From Viridibacterium curvum (GTDB taxonomy: Bacteria; Pseudomonadota; Gammaproteobacteria; Burkholderiales; Rhodocyclaceae), in the NCBI RefSeq assembly GCF_039544165.1, contig NZ_BAABLD010000015.1, positions 62,001-126,000 on the forward strand: DNA of 64,000 nt, read 5' to 3'. Position 1 is the first letter of the stretch, and each line of letters begins with the position of its first letter. Both the position numbers and the translations under genes were made by a program. The notes beneath the pieces are model-generated. The model searched no databases. It was given only the letters and a program-made list of their open reading frames with translations, and was not told the DNA's origin. Below, in pieces: positions 50,631-59,070 of this stretch.

Positions 50631-51431
50631 TCAGGTCGCGCGCAGGCTGACCTCGCCTCCGAAGACATGCATCTCGCCTTCCGGTGTGTCCACCGTCAGG
50701 CGCCCCAGCGCGTCGACAGCGCCGCAGCGCCCATAGCGCTTCAAGCCATGCTGCTCGACTGAGACATCCGCTCCCAGCAAGGCGTGGTACGACATCCAGC
50801 CATCGACAAATGCCACAAAGCCGTGGCTGCTGAACTGCGTCAGCACCTCCAACAGGGCTTCCAGGATGGCCGCCAGCACTGCTTCACGATCTGGCGCCTG
50901 CTGCGACAACTCGTCCAGCGCTGCAAAGGGTTGCGCAATCTGCTCGACCCACTCAGGTTGTGCGCGCAGGTTGAGACCGATACCGATAACGGTGGCCCAC
51001 TCACCGCGCGCGCCCTGCGCCACTTCGACCAGAACACCGCCCAGCTTGCGACCGTTCAACCAGATGTCATTCGGCCACTTGAGCGCCAAGCCAGTCGCAC
51101 CGAGCTTGCCGAGACCGCGCACGATTGCGAGGCCAACAGCCAGACTCAAGCCTTCAAGACGCTGCGCTGCCGGAAAACGCCAGAGCAGCGAGAAACTCAG
51201 GCTGCTGCCCGGCGCCGACACCCAGGTGCGCCCACGTCGACCACGACCCGCCGTCTGCGCATCGGCAACAAGCACGGTGCCGCTGCCCGAGCCACGCTGG
51301 GCACGTTCGAGCAGACGGGTATTGGTGGAGTCGCAAACAGCAACATGATCGACGTCGAAGCGCCCCGCACTGGCGCCGAGGAGATCGCGCAAGCGAACAA
51401 AGTCGAGAGAGGAATCAGCCACGGTGGTCAT
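50631..51431 (-). CDS. birA: biotin-[acetyl-CoA-carboxylase] ligase, catalytic-only form
   Basis: 266 residues. The biotinyl-AMP loop GRGRRGRTW, KWPNDI and GGVLVEV motifs are intact. There is no N-terminal DNA-binding domain, so unlike E. coli BirA this form cannot act as the bio operon repressor. The ATG at 51431 is the first that fits the catalytic domain. It precedes coaX. Confidence 0.94.
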   Translation of the reverse strand: MTTVADSSLDFVRLRDLLGASAGRFDVDHVAVCDSTNTRLLERAQRGSGSGTVLVADAQTAGRGRRGRTWVSAPGSSLSFSLLWRFPAAQRLEGLSLAVGLAIVRGLGKLGATGLALKWPNDIWLNGRKLGGVLVEVAQGARGEWATVIGIGLNLRAQPEWVEQIAQPFAALDELSQQAPDREAVLAAILEALLEVLTQFSSHGFVAFVDGWMSYHALLGADVSVEQHGLKRYGRCGAVDALGRLTVDTPEGEMHVFGGEVSLRAT

Positions 51432-51523
51432 GGCGTGACTATAGCCGCTGCGCACCGCCTGCAAAGCCCCGCTGGGCGGAGCTTGCAGAAAATCACCTTT
51501 GTGCGGGCACGGCGGGGGGCGCG

Positions 51524-52945
51524 TTATTCAGCCTCGTCCTTGCCGCCGTCGATGCCCAGTTCCTGGATCTTGCGGGTAATGGTGTTGCGCCCGATACCCA
51601 GCAGCTGTGCAGCCTCAACGCGTCGCCCGCCAGTGGAAGCCAGCGCACGCAGGATCAGCGCACGCTCGAAATCGCGGTTGAGCAAGTCATACACATCGCC
51701 CGGCGACTGCGCGAGCAAGCGATCCGCTTCGGCGTTGAGCGCCGCCAGCCAGTCACCCGACAAGGCCACCGGCGTGCTGGCCGGCGTCGAGTCGCGCACT
51801 TCGGACGGCAGGTCGGCCACATCCACCATCTGCCCCGGCGCCATCACGGTCAGCCAGTGGCAAAGGTTTTCAAGCTGGCGCACGTTGCCCGGAAAGTCCA
51901 GCGTCTGGATATGGCGCACGGCCGCTTCGGTGAGACGCTTGGCCTCCACCCCCAGTTGCTGCGAACTCTGCACCAGGAAGTGACGCGTCAGGATGGGGAT
52001 GTCTTCGCGACGCTCCCGCAGCGGTGGCAAGCGCAGGCGAATGACGTTGAGGCGGTGGAACAGATCCTCCCGGAACTGGCCTTCGCGCACGCGCTGGTCA
52101 AGGTTCTGGTGGGTCGCAGCAATCACGCGCACATTGGCCTTGACCGGCGTGTGGCCGCCCACGCGATAGAAGTGACCATCAGACAGCACGCGCAGCAGAC
52201 GCGTCTGCAATTCCGCCGGCATATCGCCAATTTCGTCGAGGAACAGCGTACCGCCCTCCGCCTGCTCGAAGCGGCCGCGACGCTGGCCCGTGGCGCCGGT
52301 AAACGACCCGCGCTCGTGACCGAACAGTTCGGACTCCAGGAGGTCGCGCGGAATGGCGGCCGTGTTGATCGCAACGAAGGGGCCTTCCTTGCGCGGACTG
52401 TGGCGATGCAACGCGCGGGCAACGAGTTCCTTACCGGTACCGGACTCACCGTTGATAAGCACTGTCGCGTGCGATTGCGACAGGCGGCCGATGGCGCGGA
52501 ACACCTCCTGCATCGACGGTGCCTGACCAAGGATCTCCGGCACAGCCGTCACAGCCTCGACGGCTTCCGGGTGATGCTGACTCTCTTCCAGCGCACGGCG
52601 CAGCAGGTCGATGGCCTGGTCGACGTCAAAAGGCTTGGGCAGATATTCGAATGCACCGCCCTGGAAAGCCGCCACTGCGCTATCGAGGTCGGTGTAGGCA
52701 GTCATGATGATGACCGGCAGCTGCGGAAAGCGCTCCTTGATCTTCTGCAGCAGCACCAGCCCCGATTCGCCGGGCATGTGGATATCGGACATCAACACCT
52801 GCGGCGGCGTGGCATTCGACTCCAGTTGCGCAAGCGCCTCGGTTGCCGCAGAGAAGCTGCGGAACGGGATCTCCTCGCGTGCGAGCGCCTTTTCGAGCAC
52901 CCAGCGGATGGAGCGGTCATCGTCAACGATCCAGACAGGATTCAT
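51524..52945 (-). CDS. ntrC: nitrogen response regulator NtrC
   Basis: 473 residues. The receiver domain has the phosphorylation site Asp54 and Lys104. The AAA+ domain has Walker A GESGTGKE (166-173), the sigma-54 loop GSFTGA (213-218, Ser in place of the usual Ala) and Walker B LFLDEIGDM. A Fis-type HTH closes the protein (AAQLLGIGRNTITRKIQEL). When phosphorylated by NtrB it activates sigma-54 promoters under nitrogen limitation. It follows ntrB after 70 bp, and glnA, a classic target, is two genes upstream. Confidence 0.96.
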   Translation of the reverse strand: MNPVWIVDDDRSIRWVLEKALAREEIPFRSFSAATEALAQLESNATPPQVLMSDIHMPGESGLVLLQKIKERFPQLPVIIMTAYTDLDSAVAAFQGGAFEYLPKPFDVDQAIDLLRRALEESQHHPEAVEAVTAVPEILGQAPSMQEVFRAIGRLSQSHATVLINGESGTGKELVARALHRHSPRKEGPFVAINTAAIPRDLLESELFGHERGSFTGATGQRRGRFEQAEGGTLFLDEIGDMPAELQTRLLRVLSDGHFYRVGGHTPVKANVRVIAATHQNLDQRVREGQFREDLFHRLNVIRLRLPPLRERREDIPILTRHFLVQSSQQLGVEAKRLTEAAVRHIQTLDFPGNVRQLENLCHWLTVMAPGQMVDVADLPSEVRDSTPASTPVALSGDWLAALNAEADRLLAQSPGDVYDLLNRDFERALILRALASTGGRRVEAAQLLGIGRNTITRKIQELGIDGGKDEAE

Positions 52946-53015
52946 CAGGTTTCCGTAAATGTTTCAGCAATTATTCGGTTGGCCGCGCATGTTACGCGAA
53001 TTGCATTGCAGTACT

Positions 53016-54107
53016 TCAATGCCCCGCCGGTTGCGACAGCGGCAGCATGATGGTGAAGCAGGTTCTTCCCGGCACACTCTCCAAGTCAATCGTGCCCTGG
53101 TGCTGCTCGACAAAACTTTGCGCAATCGACAAGCCCAGCCCGGACCCTCCTTCGCGACCTGAGACCAGTGGATAAAAAATCTTGTCGCGGATTTCGTCCG
53201 GAATGCCGGGGCCGTTGTCCACCACTCGCAATTCCAGTGCCAGCTTGTGACGACGCTTGGCCAAGGTCACCTGACGCGCCGCGCGCGTGCGCAACACCAC
53301 CTCGCCCTTGCCGTTCATGGCCTGCGCCGCATTGCGAGCGATGTTGAGTACGGATTGAATGAGTTGTTCTCGATCGGCGGTCAGCTGCGGCAGGCTGACG
53401 TCATAATCGCGGCGCACCTGCACCTCGGGGAATTCGGCTTGCACGAGGCGCAACACGCGCTCCAGCACATCGTGAATGTTCAGCACGATGGGATGCATCA
53501 TCCGGTGCGAGTTCAGCAGGCGATTCATCAGATCCTGCAGACGGTCCGCTTCGGCGATGATTACCTGGGTGTACTCGCGCCAGTGCGGATCGTCGAGCTC
53601 GCGCTCCAGCAGCTGCGCCGAGCCACGAATGCCGCCCAGAGGATTCTTGATTTCGTGTGCGAGATTGCGCACCAGCTCGCGGTTGGCCTGCTGCTGTTCG
53701 ATGAGGCGCTCTTCGCGCGCCACACGCAATTGCGCATCGATGGGTCTGAACTCCAGGAGCAAACGCGCTGGCGACAGCTCAACGGGAGTCACCGTGCAAT
53801 CGAGATGAATGGCCGCCTGGGTCGGGCGCCGGATCATCACGTTCTGGCCGGTATAGCTCCAGTTGTGCGCCAGCGCGCTGTCGAGCGCAGCCTTCAGGCC
53901 GGTCGTCTCGCCCAGCAGAGGCAAGAGTGCGCGCCCCATGGCCTGGCGGCTGCCCACAGCGAACAGGTTCTCTGCCGCTGAATTGAAATAGCAGACCGTC
54001 AACGAGTTATCGACCATGACGATGGCCGAAGACAACAGCTCCAGGCCCCGGGTCTTCTCCGCGAACGGCGAAGGCTGGGATGAAGGTTTTTCGGGCGTTG
54101 TGCTCAT
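53016..54107 (-). CDS. ntrB: nitrogen sensor histidine kinase NtrB
   Basis: 363 residues, soluble. An N-terminal PAS domain (about 20-130, SAIVMVDNSLTVCYFNSAAENLF) precedes the H-box LAHEIKNPLGGIRGSAQLLE, N-box NIARNAAQAM, VDNGPGIP and GSGLGLSIAQ of the kinase core. It phosphorylates NtrC and is switched to phosphatase by PII. The ATG at 54107 has GGAG 7 nt upstream; an in-frame extension is unlikely. Confidence 0.95.
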   Translation of the reverse strand: MSTTPEKPSSQPSPFAEKTRGLELLSSAIVMVDNSLTVCYFNSAAENLFAVGSRQAMGRALLPLLGETTGLKAALDSALAHNWSYTGQNVMIRRPTQAAIHLDCTVTPVELSPARLLLEFRPIDAQLRVAREERLIEQQQANRELVRNLAHEIKNPLGGIRGSAQLLERELDDPHWREYTQVIIAEADRLQDLMNRLLNSHRMMHPIVLNIHDVLERVLRLVQAEFPEVQVRRDYDVSLPQLTADREQLIQSVLNIARNAAQAMNGKGEVVLRTRAARQVTLAKRRHKLALELRVVDNGPGIPDEIRDKIFYPLVSGREGGSGLGLSIAQSFVEQHQGTIDLESVPGRTCFTIMLPLSQPAGH

Positions 54108-54158
54108 ATGAAGACTCCATGAGCAAGAAGCGCGCCGGGCAAGTTCGCCCGCTCGCAC

Positions 54159-54632
54159 TTAGCGTTTGGCAAGCTCGGCCTTCAGCTTGTCGATGTTCGA
54201 CTGATGTTGCTTGACCGTATCGCGCAGCGCGGAGACGCGCTCAAGGTACTTTGCATAGTTGCGCTCGTCACCGCGACGCTCGGCCTCCCCTTCGGCCAAG
54301 GCTTTTTCCGCTTCAGCCAGTAGTTTCTGCTCGGAAGCCAGCTCCTGCTCCAGAATCTTGCGGCGGTCGTTGTCGCGCTCGCGTTGCGTGTTGCCATCCA
54401 CCTTCGGAAAGTTGCCCGGCGGCGAAGACGCAGCTCCGGCGCGCTTCTGCGCCGGCACGGTATTCACAGGCACATCCCGCGTCATGATCGAACAACCCTT
54501 CTCGCCCGGTGCCGGTTTCTCGTTCTTGTAAGTCACCCGTTGGTGATCGTCGACACACTTGTAGATGTCCGCCAGCGCCATCGGCGCAACGGAGAGGGAT
54601 GCCAACAGGACGAGGAGCTTGCTCGATTTCAT
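54159..54632 (-). CDS. exported DUF4124 protein with coiled coil
   Basis: 157 residues. The signal peptide ends at MALA (about residue 21). DUF4124 begins immediately (DIYKCVDDHQRVTYKNEKPA) and is followed by a long charged coiled coil (about 85-155). Such genes commonly sit between glnA and ntrB in betaproteobacteria; the function is unknown and the product presumably periplasmic. It ends 51 bp before ntrB. Confidence 0.88.
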   Translation of the reverse strand: MKSSKLLVLLASLSVAPMALADIYKCVDDHQRVTYKNEKPAPGEKGCSIMTRDVPVNTVPAQKRAGAASSPPGNFPKVDGNTQRERDNDRRKILEQELASEQKLLAEAEKALAEGEAERRGDERNYAKYLERVSALRDTVKQHQSNIDKLKAELAKR

Positions 54633-54734
54633 TCACCACCCGCAAAGGATTGAAGCAACAGGGATTGCGCCGGGGCAGTGTAGGCGTTACCACGCCGTTT
54701 CACCAAACCCGCCCGACCAGTGAGGGTAGACAAA

Positions 54735-54762
54735 AAAAGGACGGGAAGAATCCCGTCCTTTT
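54735..54762 (-). terminator. glnA terminator
   Basis: 12-bp stem AAAAGGACGGGA / TCCCGTCCTTTT with loop AGAA. The minus-strand copy is followed by a run of seven T, so it terminates glnA just after its stop. Confidence 0.92.
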
Positions 54763-54788
54763 CTGAACCGACTGCGGAAAACCGCAGA

Positions 54789-56201
54789 TCAGATCGAGTA
54801 GTACATGTCGAACTCGACCGGGTGGGTCGTCATGCGGAAGCGTTGCACTTCTTCCATCTTCAGTTCGATGTAAGCAGCGATCATCTCTTCCGAGAACACA
54901 CCGCCGCGGGTCAGGAACTCGTGATCCTTTTCGAGGTACTCGAGCGCCATTTCCAGGCTGTGACAGACGGTCGGGATCTTTGCATCCTCTTCCGGCGGCA
55001 GGTCGTACAGGTTCTTGTCTGCAGGATCGCCGGGGTGGATCTTGTTCTGCACGCCATCCAGACCGGCCATCATCAGTGCCGAGAAGCACAGGTAGGGGTT
55101 TGCACCCGGATCCGGGAAACGGGTCTCGATACGACGAGCCTTTTCACCGTGCACGAACGGAATGCGGATCGAAGCCGAACGGTTCTTGGCCGAGTAAGCC
55201 AGCTTCACCGGAGCTTCGTAGCCCGGGACCAGACGCTTGTACGAGTTGGTCAGCGGGTTGGTGATGGCGTTCAGCGCACGAGCGTGCTTGATGATGCCGC
55301 CGATGTAGTACAGGGCGAAATCGGACATGCCGGCGTAGCCGTTACCTGCGAACAGGTTCTTGCCATCCTTCCAGATCGACTGGTGAACGTGCATACCGGA
55401 ACCGTTGTCGCCAACGATGGGCTTGGGCATGAACGTAGCCGTCTTGCCGTACTGGTGAGCCACGTTGTGCACAACGTACTTCAGGACCTGGGTCCAATCA
55501 GCGCGGCGAACCAGCGTGTTGAACTTGGTGCCGATTTCGTTCTGGCCGGCGGTTGCCACTTCGTGGTGGTGCACTTCGACGGGGATACCGATGGCTTCCA
55601 GAGCCAGCACCATGGCGGCACGGATGTCGTTCGACGAATCGACCGGAGGAACGGGGAAGTATCCGCCCTTGACGCCCGGACGGTGGCCCGTGTTGCCACC
55701 TTCAAACTTCTCGCCCGACGACCAGGCTGCCTCTTCGGCGAAAATCTTGTGGTATGCGCCCGACATATCCACCTTCCACTCGACGGAGTCGAAGATGAAG
55801 AATTCGGGTTCCGGGCCGAAGTAGGCGGTGTCGCCCAAGCCGGAGGACTTCAGATAGGCTTCAGCGCGGTTGGCGATGGAGCGCGGATCGCGGTCGTAAC
55901 CCTTGCCATCCGACGGTTCGACGACGTCACAGGTCAGAACCAGGGTCGTTTCGTCGAAGAACGGGTCGATGAAGGCCGTGTTCGGGTCCGGCATCAGCTG
56001 CATGTCGGAAGCCTGGATGCCCTTCCAGCCGGCGATCGACGAACCGTCGAAAGCGTGACCTTCGGTGAACTTGTCTTCAGAGAACGCACTGATGGGGACG
56101 CCGACGTGCTGTTCCTTGCCGCGGGTATCGGTGAAACGGAAATCGACGAACTTGACGTCGTTTTCCTTGACCATCTTGATTACGTCTTGAGGGGTTGCCA
56201 T
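54789..56201 (-). CDS. glnA: glutamine synthetase type I
   Basis: 470 residues. Assimilates ammonia into glutamine. The start TPQDVIKMVKENDVKFVDFRFTD, metal/ATP loops (GHRPGVKGGYFPVPPVD), NPLTNSYKRLVPGYEAP and the adenylylation tyrosine in KNLYDLPPEE identify the GlnE-regulated beta-type GS. The ATG at 56201 has GGAG 8 nt upstream. A sigma-54 promoter and two NtrC-like sites lie upstream and ntrBC downstream, a self-contained nitrogen module. Confidence 0.97.
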   Translation of the reverse strand: MATPQDVIKMVKENDVKFVDFRFTDTRGKEQHVGVPISAFSEDKFTEGHAFDGSSIAGWKGIQASDMQLMPDPNTAFIDPFFDETTLVLTCDVVEPSDGKGYDRDPRSIANRAEAYLKSSGLGDTAYFGPEPEFFIFDSVEWKVDMSGAYHKIFAEEAAWSSGEKFEGGNTGHRPGVKGGYFPVPPVDSSNDIRAAMVLALEAIGIPVEVHHHEVATAGQNEIGTKFNTLVRRADWTQVLKYVVHNVAHQYGKTATFMPKPIVGDNGSGMHVHQSIWKDGKNLFAGNGYAGMSDFALYYIGGIIKHARALNAITNPLTNSYKRLVPGYEAPVKLAYSAKNRSASIRIPFVHGEKARRIETRFPDPGANPYLCFSALMMAGLDGVQNKIHPGDPADKNLYDLPPEEDAKIPTVCHSLEMALEYLEKDHEFLTRGGVFSEEMIAAYIELKMEEVQRFRMTTHPVEFDMYYSI

Positions 56202-56328
56202 GTAAGCACTCCAGAATGAGTAGTTGAGCCGGATGAACGAAAACCTGTTTGATCGCCCTTGCCGCATCAGCAGAAGAACGCGCCAGCTGACCGGAAGCCC
56301 TCTGGCGGCGGGTTGTCCGAAGGCTGGA

Positions 56329-56344
56329 AGCAGTTAACATGCCA
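56329..56344 (-). promoter_or_regulatory. sigma-54 promoter of glnA
   Basis: On the minus strand TGGCATG-TTAA-CTGC, two mismatches to TGGCACG-N4-TTGC, with GG and GC at the required spacing. The predicted transcript start is about 118 nt before the glnA ATG. Confidence 0.65.
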
Positions 56345-56451
56345 ACAAGCCGGACAGAACCGGCTTGCACCGTCCCGCAGATCGCCGCGCATTGTGCCAC
56401 AAGGCCAGCCCCTTCCGGAGGCACGCGCCGGAGCCTCGCGATCCATTCTGG

Positions 56452-56468
56452 TGCATCAATTTCGTGCA
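56452..56468. promoter_or_regulatory. NtrC-like enhancer site 1 upstream of glnA
   Basis: TGCAT-N7-GTGCA, one base from the dyad TGCAC-N7-GTGCA. It is centred about 140 bp upstream of the predicted glnA sigma-54 start. Confidence 0.65.
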
Positions 56469-56482
56469 GTGCGCCGATTTTG

Positions 56483-56499
56483 TGCATTAAATTGGTGCA
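56483..56499. promoter_or_regulatory. NtrC-like enhancer site 2 upstream of glnA
   Basis: TGCAT-N7-GTGCA again, centred 31 bp (about three helical turns) from site 1. This is very close to the spacing of the two strong NtrC sites at E. coli glnA as I remember it. Same-face pairing supports cooperative NtrC binding. Confidence 0.68.
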
Positions 56500-56615
56500 T
56501 GCCTGAAAGTGGCGGCCAGCGCGCCTGCGGCGCATACTTCAACCCCCCGGTGCAGCGCTCCGGACCTCGTTCTGCTGCGCAGCGCCGCCTCAGCCTCTCA
56601 CTCACGAATCTGCAA

Positions 56616-57068
56616 ATGGGACAACTGACCGACCTCCTGAATCTGGCCCACGACCGTGCGGCCCAGCTCAAGCTTCCCTATGAAGGCGCCCTCACCCCGG
56701 CCGAGGCGCACGCCGTGCTGCAGCTCGCCCCGGGCTCGCGCATCGTTGACGTCCGCACCCGCGCCGAACTGGACTGGGTAGGCCGCATTCCCGGCGCCAT
56801 TGAAATCGAATGGAACAGCTGGCCCGGCAGCCAACCCAACCAGCACTTCCTCGCCCAGCTCAAGCAACAGGCCGACCCGGAAGCCCTGCTCATGTTCATC
56901 TGCCGCAGTGGCGCGCGCTCCCACGCCGCCGCCAGCGCCGCTGCCGCCGCAGGCCACACCGCCAGCTACAACGTGCTCGAAGGCTTCGAAGGCGACAAGG
57001 ACGTCAACGGCCATCGCGGCAAGATCGGCGGCTGGCGTCATGCAGGTCTCCCCTGGGCGCAATCGTAG
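56616..57068 (+). CDS. single-domain rhodanese-like sulfurtransferase
   Basis: 150 residues. The rhodanese fold has substrate-strand SRIVDVRTRAELDWVGRIPGA and the active-site loop CRSGARS, with the persulfide cysteine in MFICRSGARS. No signal peptide is seen. A helical N-terminal ~45 residues (LTDLLNLAHDRAAQLKLPYEG) precede the domain. The ATG at 56616 lacks a clear Shine-Dalgarno; the frame runs further upstream through the glnA control region but no other start is better supported. Physiological acceptor unknown. Confidence 0.85.
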   Translation: MGQLTDLLNLAHDRAAQLKLPYEGALTPAEAHAVLQLAPGSRIVDVRTRAELDWVGRIPGAIEIEWNSWPGSQPNQHFLAQLKQQADPEALLMFICRSGARSHAAASAAAAAGHTASYNVLEGFEGDKDVNGHRGKIGGWRHAGLPWAQS

Positions 57069-57085
57069 GCGGCGCACAGCTGGCC

Positions 57086-57102
57086 GGTGCGCAGTGCGCA
57101 CC
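57086..57102. repeat. REP-like hairpin 1
   Basis: GGTGCGCA-G-TGCGCACC followed by CTACA, between the rhodanese gene and nadA. It shares the GTGC...GCAC + CTAC layout with two further copies at 58271 and 59018. Confidence 0.55.
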
Positions 57103-57142
57103 CTACAATTCTCCCCACGCATCACTCATCACCGCTTCGACC

Positions 57143-58243
57143 ATGCAAACCGCCGTCATCAACTTCGACCACTTCAACGCCCTCAAGGACGAGGAGGCTC
57201 ACGAGCGCATCCGCGCAGCCAAAGCCAAACTCGGCAAACGCGTCGTACTGCTCGTGCATCACTACCAGCGCGCCGACGTCTACCAGCATCGCGACCTGAC
57301 CGGCGACTCGCTCAAGCTCTCGCGCCTGGCGGGTGAAACGGACGCCGAGTTCATCGTCTTCTGCGGCGTGCACTTCATGGCCGAAGTGGCAGACATCCTC
57401 AGCAAGCCCGAGCAGATCGCCATCCTTCCCGACCTCGCTGCCGGCTGTTCAATGGCCGACATGGCCAACCTCGCCAAGGTCGAGCGCAGCTGGCGCGAAC
57501 TGACTGAAGTCCTCGGCAACCCCGACGAACTCATCACGCCAGTCACCTACATCAACTCCGCCGCCGACCTCAAGGCCTTCTGCGGCGAACACGGCGGCAT
57601 CGTCTGCACCTCGAGCAACGCACCGAAGATTCTCGAATGGAGCTTCGCGCAGCGCGAAAAGATCCTCTTCTTCCCCGACCAGCACCTCGGCCGCTGGAGT
57701 GGCCACAAGATGGGCATCCCGCTGGAGGACATGATCGTCTGGGACCCGGATCAACCCTGCGGCGGCCACACGCCCGAAGCCATCCGCCGCGCCAAAATGC
57801 TGCTGTGGAAGGGACATTGCTCCGTGCACCAGATGTTCCAGCCCGCCCACATCATCAAGTGGCGCAACCAGCACCCCGATGGCTTCGTCATCTCGCACCC
57901 CGAATCCGCGTTCGAAGTCTGCAAGCAATCCGACTACGTCGGCTCCACCGAATACATCCTCAAGACTGTCAAGGAAGCCGCGCCGAACACGAAATGGCTG
58001 GTCGGCACCGAGCTCAACCTCGTCAGCCGCCTCGCCGATGAGGTCAAGCACGAAGGCAAGATCGTCGAGTTCATGTCCCCCATGGTCTGCATGTGCTCCA
58101 CCATGCAACGCATCGACCCGCAGCACCTCGCCTGGACGCTTGAAAACCTCGTCGAAGGCAAGGTCGTCAACCAGATCACAGTGCCCGCACACGAAGTCCC
58201 CATGGCCCGCCTCTCGCTCGAACGCATGCTGGCCGTCTCCTGA
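57143..58243 (+). CDS. nadA: quinolinate synthase
   Basis: 366 residues. [4Fe-4S] enzyme that condenses iminoaspartate with dihydroxyacetone phosphate for NAD synthesis. The VLLVHHYQRADVYQ start, DLAAGCSMADM, FFPDQHLGRWSGHKMG and EFMSPMVCMCSTM segments are diagnostic; the cluster cysteines are in AGCSMAD, the central CSVHQ region and the CMC segment. The ATG at 57143 gives the usual N-terminus. nadB and nadC are not in the window. Confidence 0.95.
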   Translation: MQTAVINFDHFNALKDEEAHERIRAAKAKLGKRVVLLVHHYQRADVYQHRDLTGDSLKLSRLAGETDAEFIVFCGVHFMAEVADILSKPEQIAILPDLAAGCSMADMANLAKVERSWRELTEVLGNPDELITPVTYINSAADLKAFCGEHGGIVCTSSNAPKILEWSFAQREKILFFPDQHLGRWSGHKMGIPLEDMIVWDPDQPCGGHTPEAIRRAKMLLWKGHCSVHQMFQPAHIIKWRNQHPDGFVISHPESAFEVCKQSDYVGSTEYILKTVKEAAPNTKWLVGTELNLVSRLADEVKHEGKIVEFMSPMVCMCSTMQRIDPQHLAWTLENLVEGKVVNQITVPAHEVPMARLSLERMLAVS

Positions 58244-58270
58244 TTTCCAGTACCGCCTCGCCCGTTTTGT

Positions 58271-58288
58271 GTGCGGCTGAAGCCGCAC
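58271..58288. repeat. REP-like hairpin 2
   Basis: GTGCGGCT-GA-AGCCGCAC followed by CTACA, between nadA and the oxygenase gene. Nearly identical to copy 3 at 59018. Confidence 0.65.
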
Positions 58289-58330
58289 CTACAACCCCTG
58301 CGTTTCAACGCACCACATGACGCGCCAGAC

Positions 58331-58930
58331 ATGACAAACAGCTACCCCGCCATCCAGTTCGGCCACGCCCGCGTCATCGACAGCTTCATCCCGGCGACCC
58401 TGCACAAACAGCTCACCCAATTCTTCAGCGAACCCATCTGGTTCTACGGCTGGAAGTCCAACAGCAAGAAAGAGCACATTCCCAACGGCCACTGGAACGT
58501 TTTCTTCGCTGGCCACATGCAGGGCGAAGGCGAAGACAACTGTGAAGCCGAACTGCTGGAGCAAGAGTTCTTCGCCCCCATCAACGCCCTCTGGCAACAA
58601 CTCAAGGCTGGCCCTCTCGCCGGCCACGAACCCGTGCGCGTCTACGCCAACGCCCACACCTACGGCACCGACGGCTACGTCCACACCGACTCCGAGCAGC
58701 GCAACTACTACTCCACCGTCTGCTACCTGCACCCCGAGTGGAAAGCCGACTGGGCCGGCGAAACCGTCTTCTTCAATGCCGAGCGCAGCGACGTGATGCA
58801 AGCCGTCTTCCCACGCCCCGGCCGCATCGTCAGCTTCCACGGCGCCGTGCCACATGCTGCGCGCGCACCGTCGCGCGACTGCCCCGCGTTGCGCATCTGC
58901 CTCGTCTTCAAGACCCGCCTGCCAGCCTGA
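58331..58930 (+). CDS. 2-oxoglutarate/Fe(II)-dependent oxygenase (prolyl-4-hydroxylase-like)
   Basis: 199 residues. The double-stranded beta-helix core carries the iron triad HxD (GYVHTDSEQRNYYSTVCYLHP) and a distal His (FHGAVPHAARAP), with the 2-oxoglutarate arginine probably in PALRICLVFK. Substrate unknown; a protein side chain is plausible. The ATG at 58331 has no clear Shine-Dalgarno. The next gene downstream is a DUF6817-like protein on the same strand, separated by a REP-like hairpin. Confidence 0.82.
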   Translation: MTNSYPAIQFGHARVIDSFIPATLHKQLTQFFSEPIWFYGWKSNSKKEHIPNGHWNVFFAGHMQGEGEDNCEAELLEQEFFAPINALWQQLKAGPLAGHEPVRVYANAHTYGTDGYVHTDSEQRNYYSTVCYLHPEWKADWAGETVFFNAERSDVMQAVFPRPGRIVSFHGAVPHAARAPSRDCPALRICLVFKTRLPA

Positions 58931-59017
58931 GCCATGGCGTGCACAGCCACCACCGGACGGCGAACCTCAACCCACCATCACGGTCGCGAAGGCTCCGGCA
59001 AATTGCAACGTGATGTT

Positions 59018-59035
59018 GTGCGGTTGAAACCGCAC
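59018..59035. repeat. REP-like hairpin 3
   Basis: GTGCGGTT-GA-AACCGCAC followed by CTACC, between the oxygenase and DUF6817-like genes. Differs from copy 2 by compensated changes in the stem (C-G to T-A), which suggests that the structure itself is kept. Confidence 0.65.
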
Positions 59036-59070
59036 CTACCGGCGCATCGCCAACCCCGCAGGCGGGGCGA

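Noticed and set aside
51125..53050. A 641-codon open frame opposite birA and ntrC
   Set aside because: Runs antisense through two clearly identified genes; open only because of high GC. No motif in the translation.
56384..56399. TGGCACAATGCGCGGC (minus strand) as the glnA sigma-54 promoter
   Set aside because: The -24 half is perfect but the GC of the -12 element is one base off the strict spacing; the element at 56329-56344 has correct spacing.
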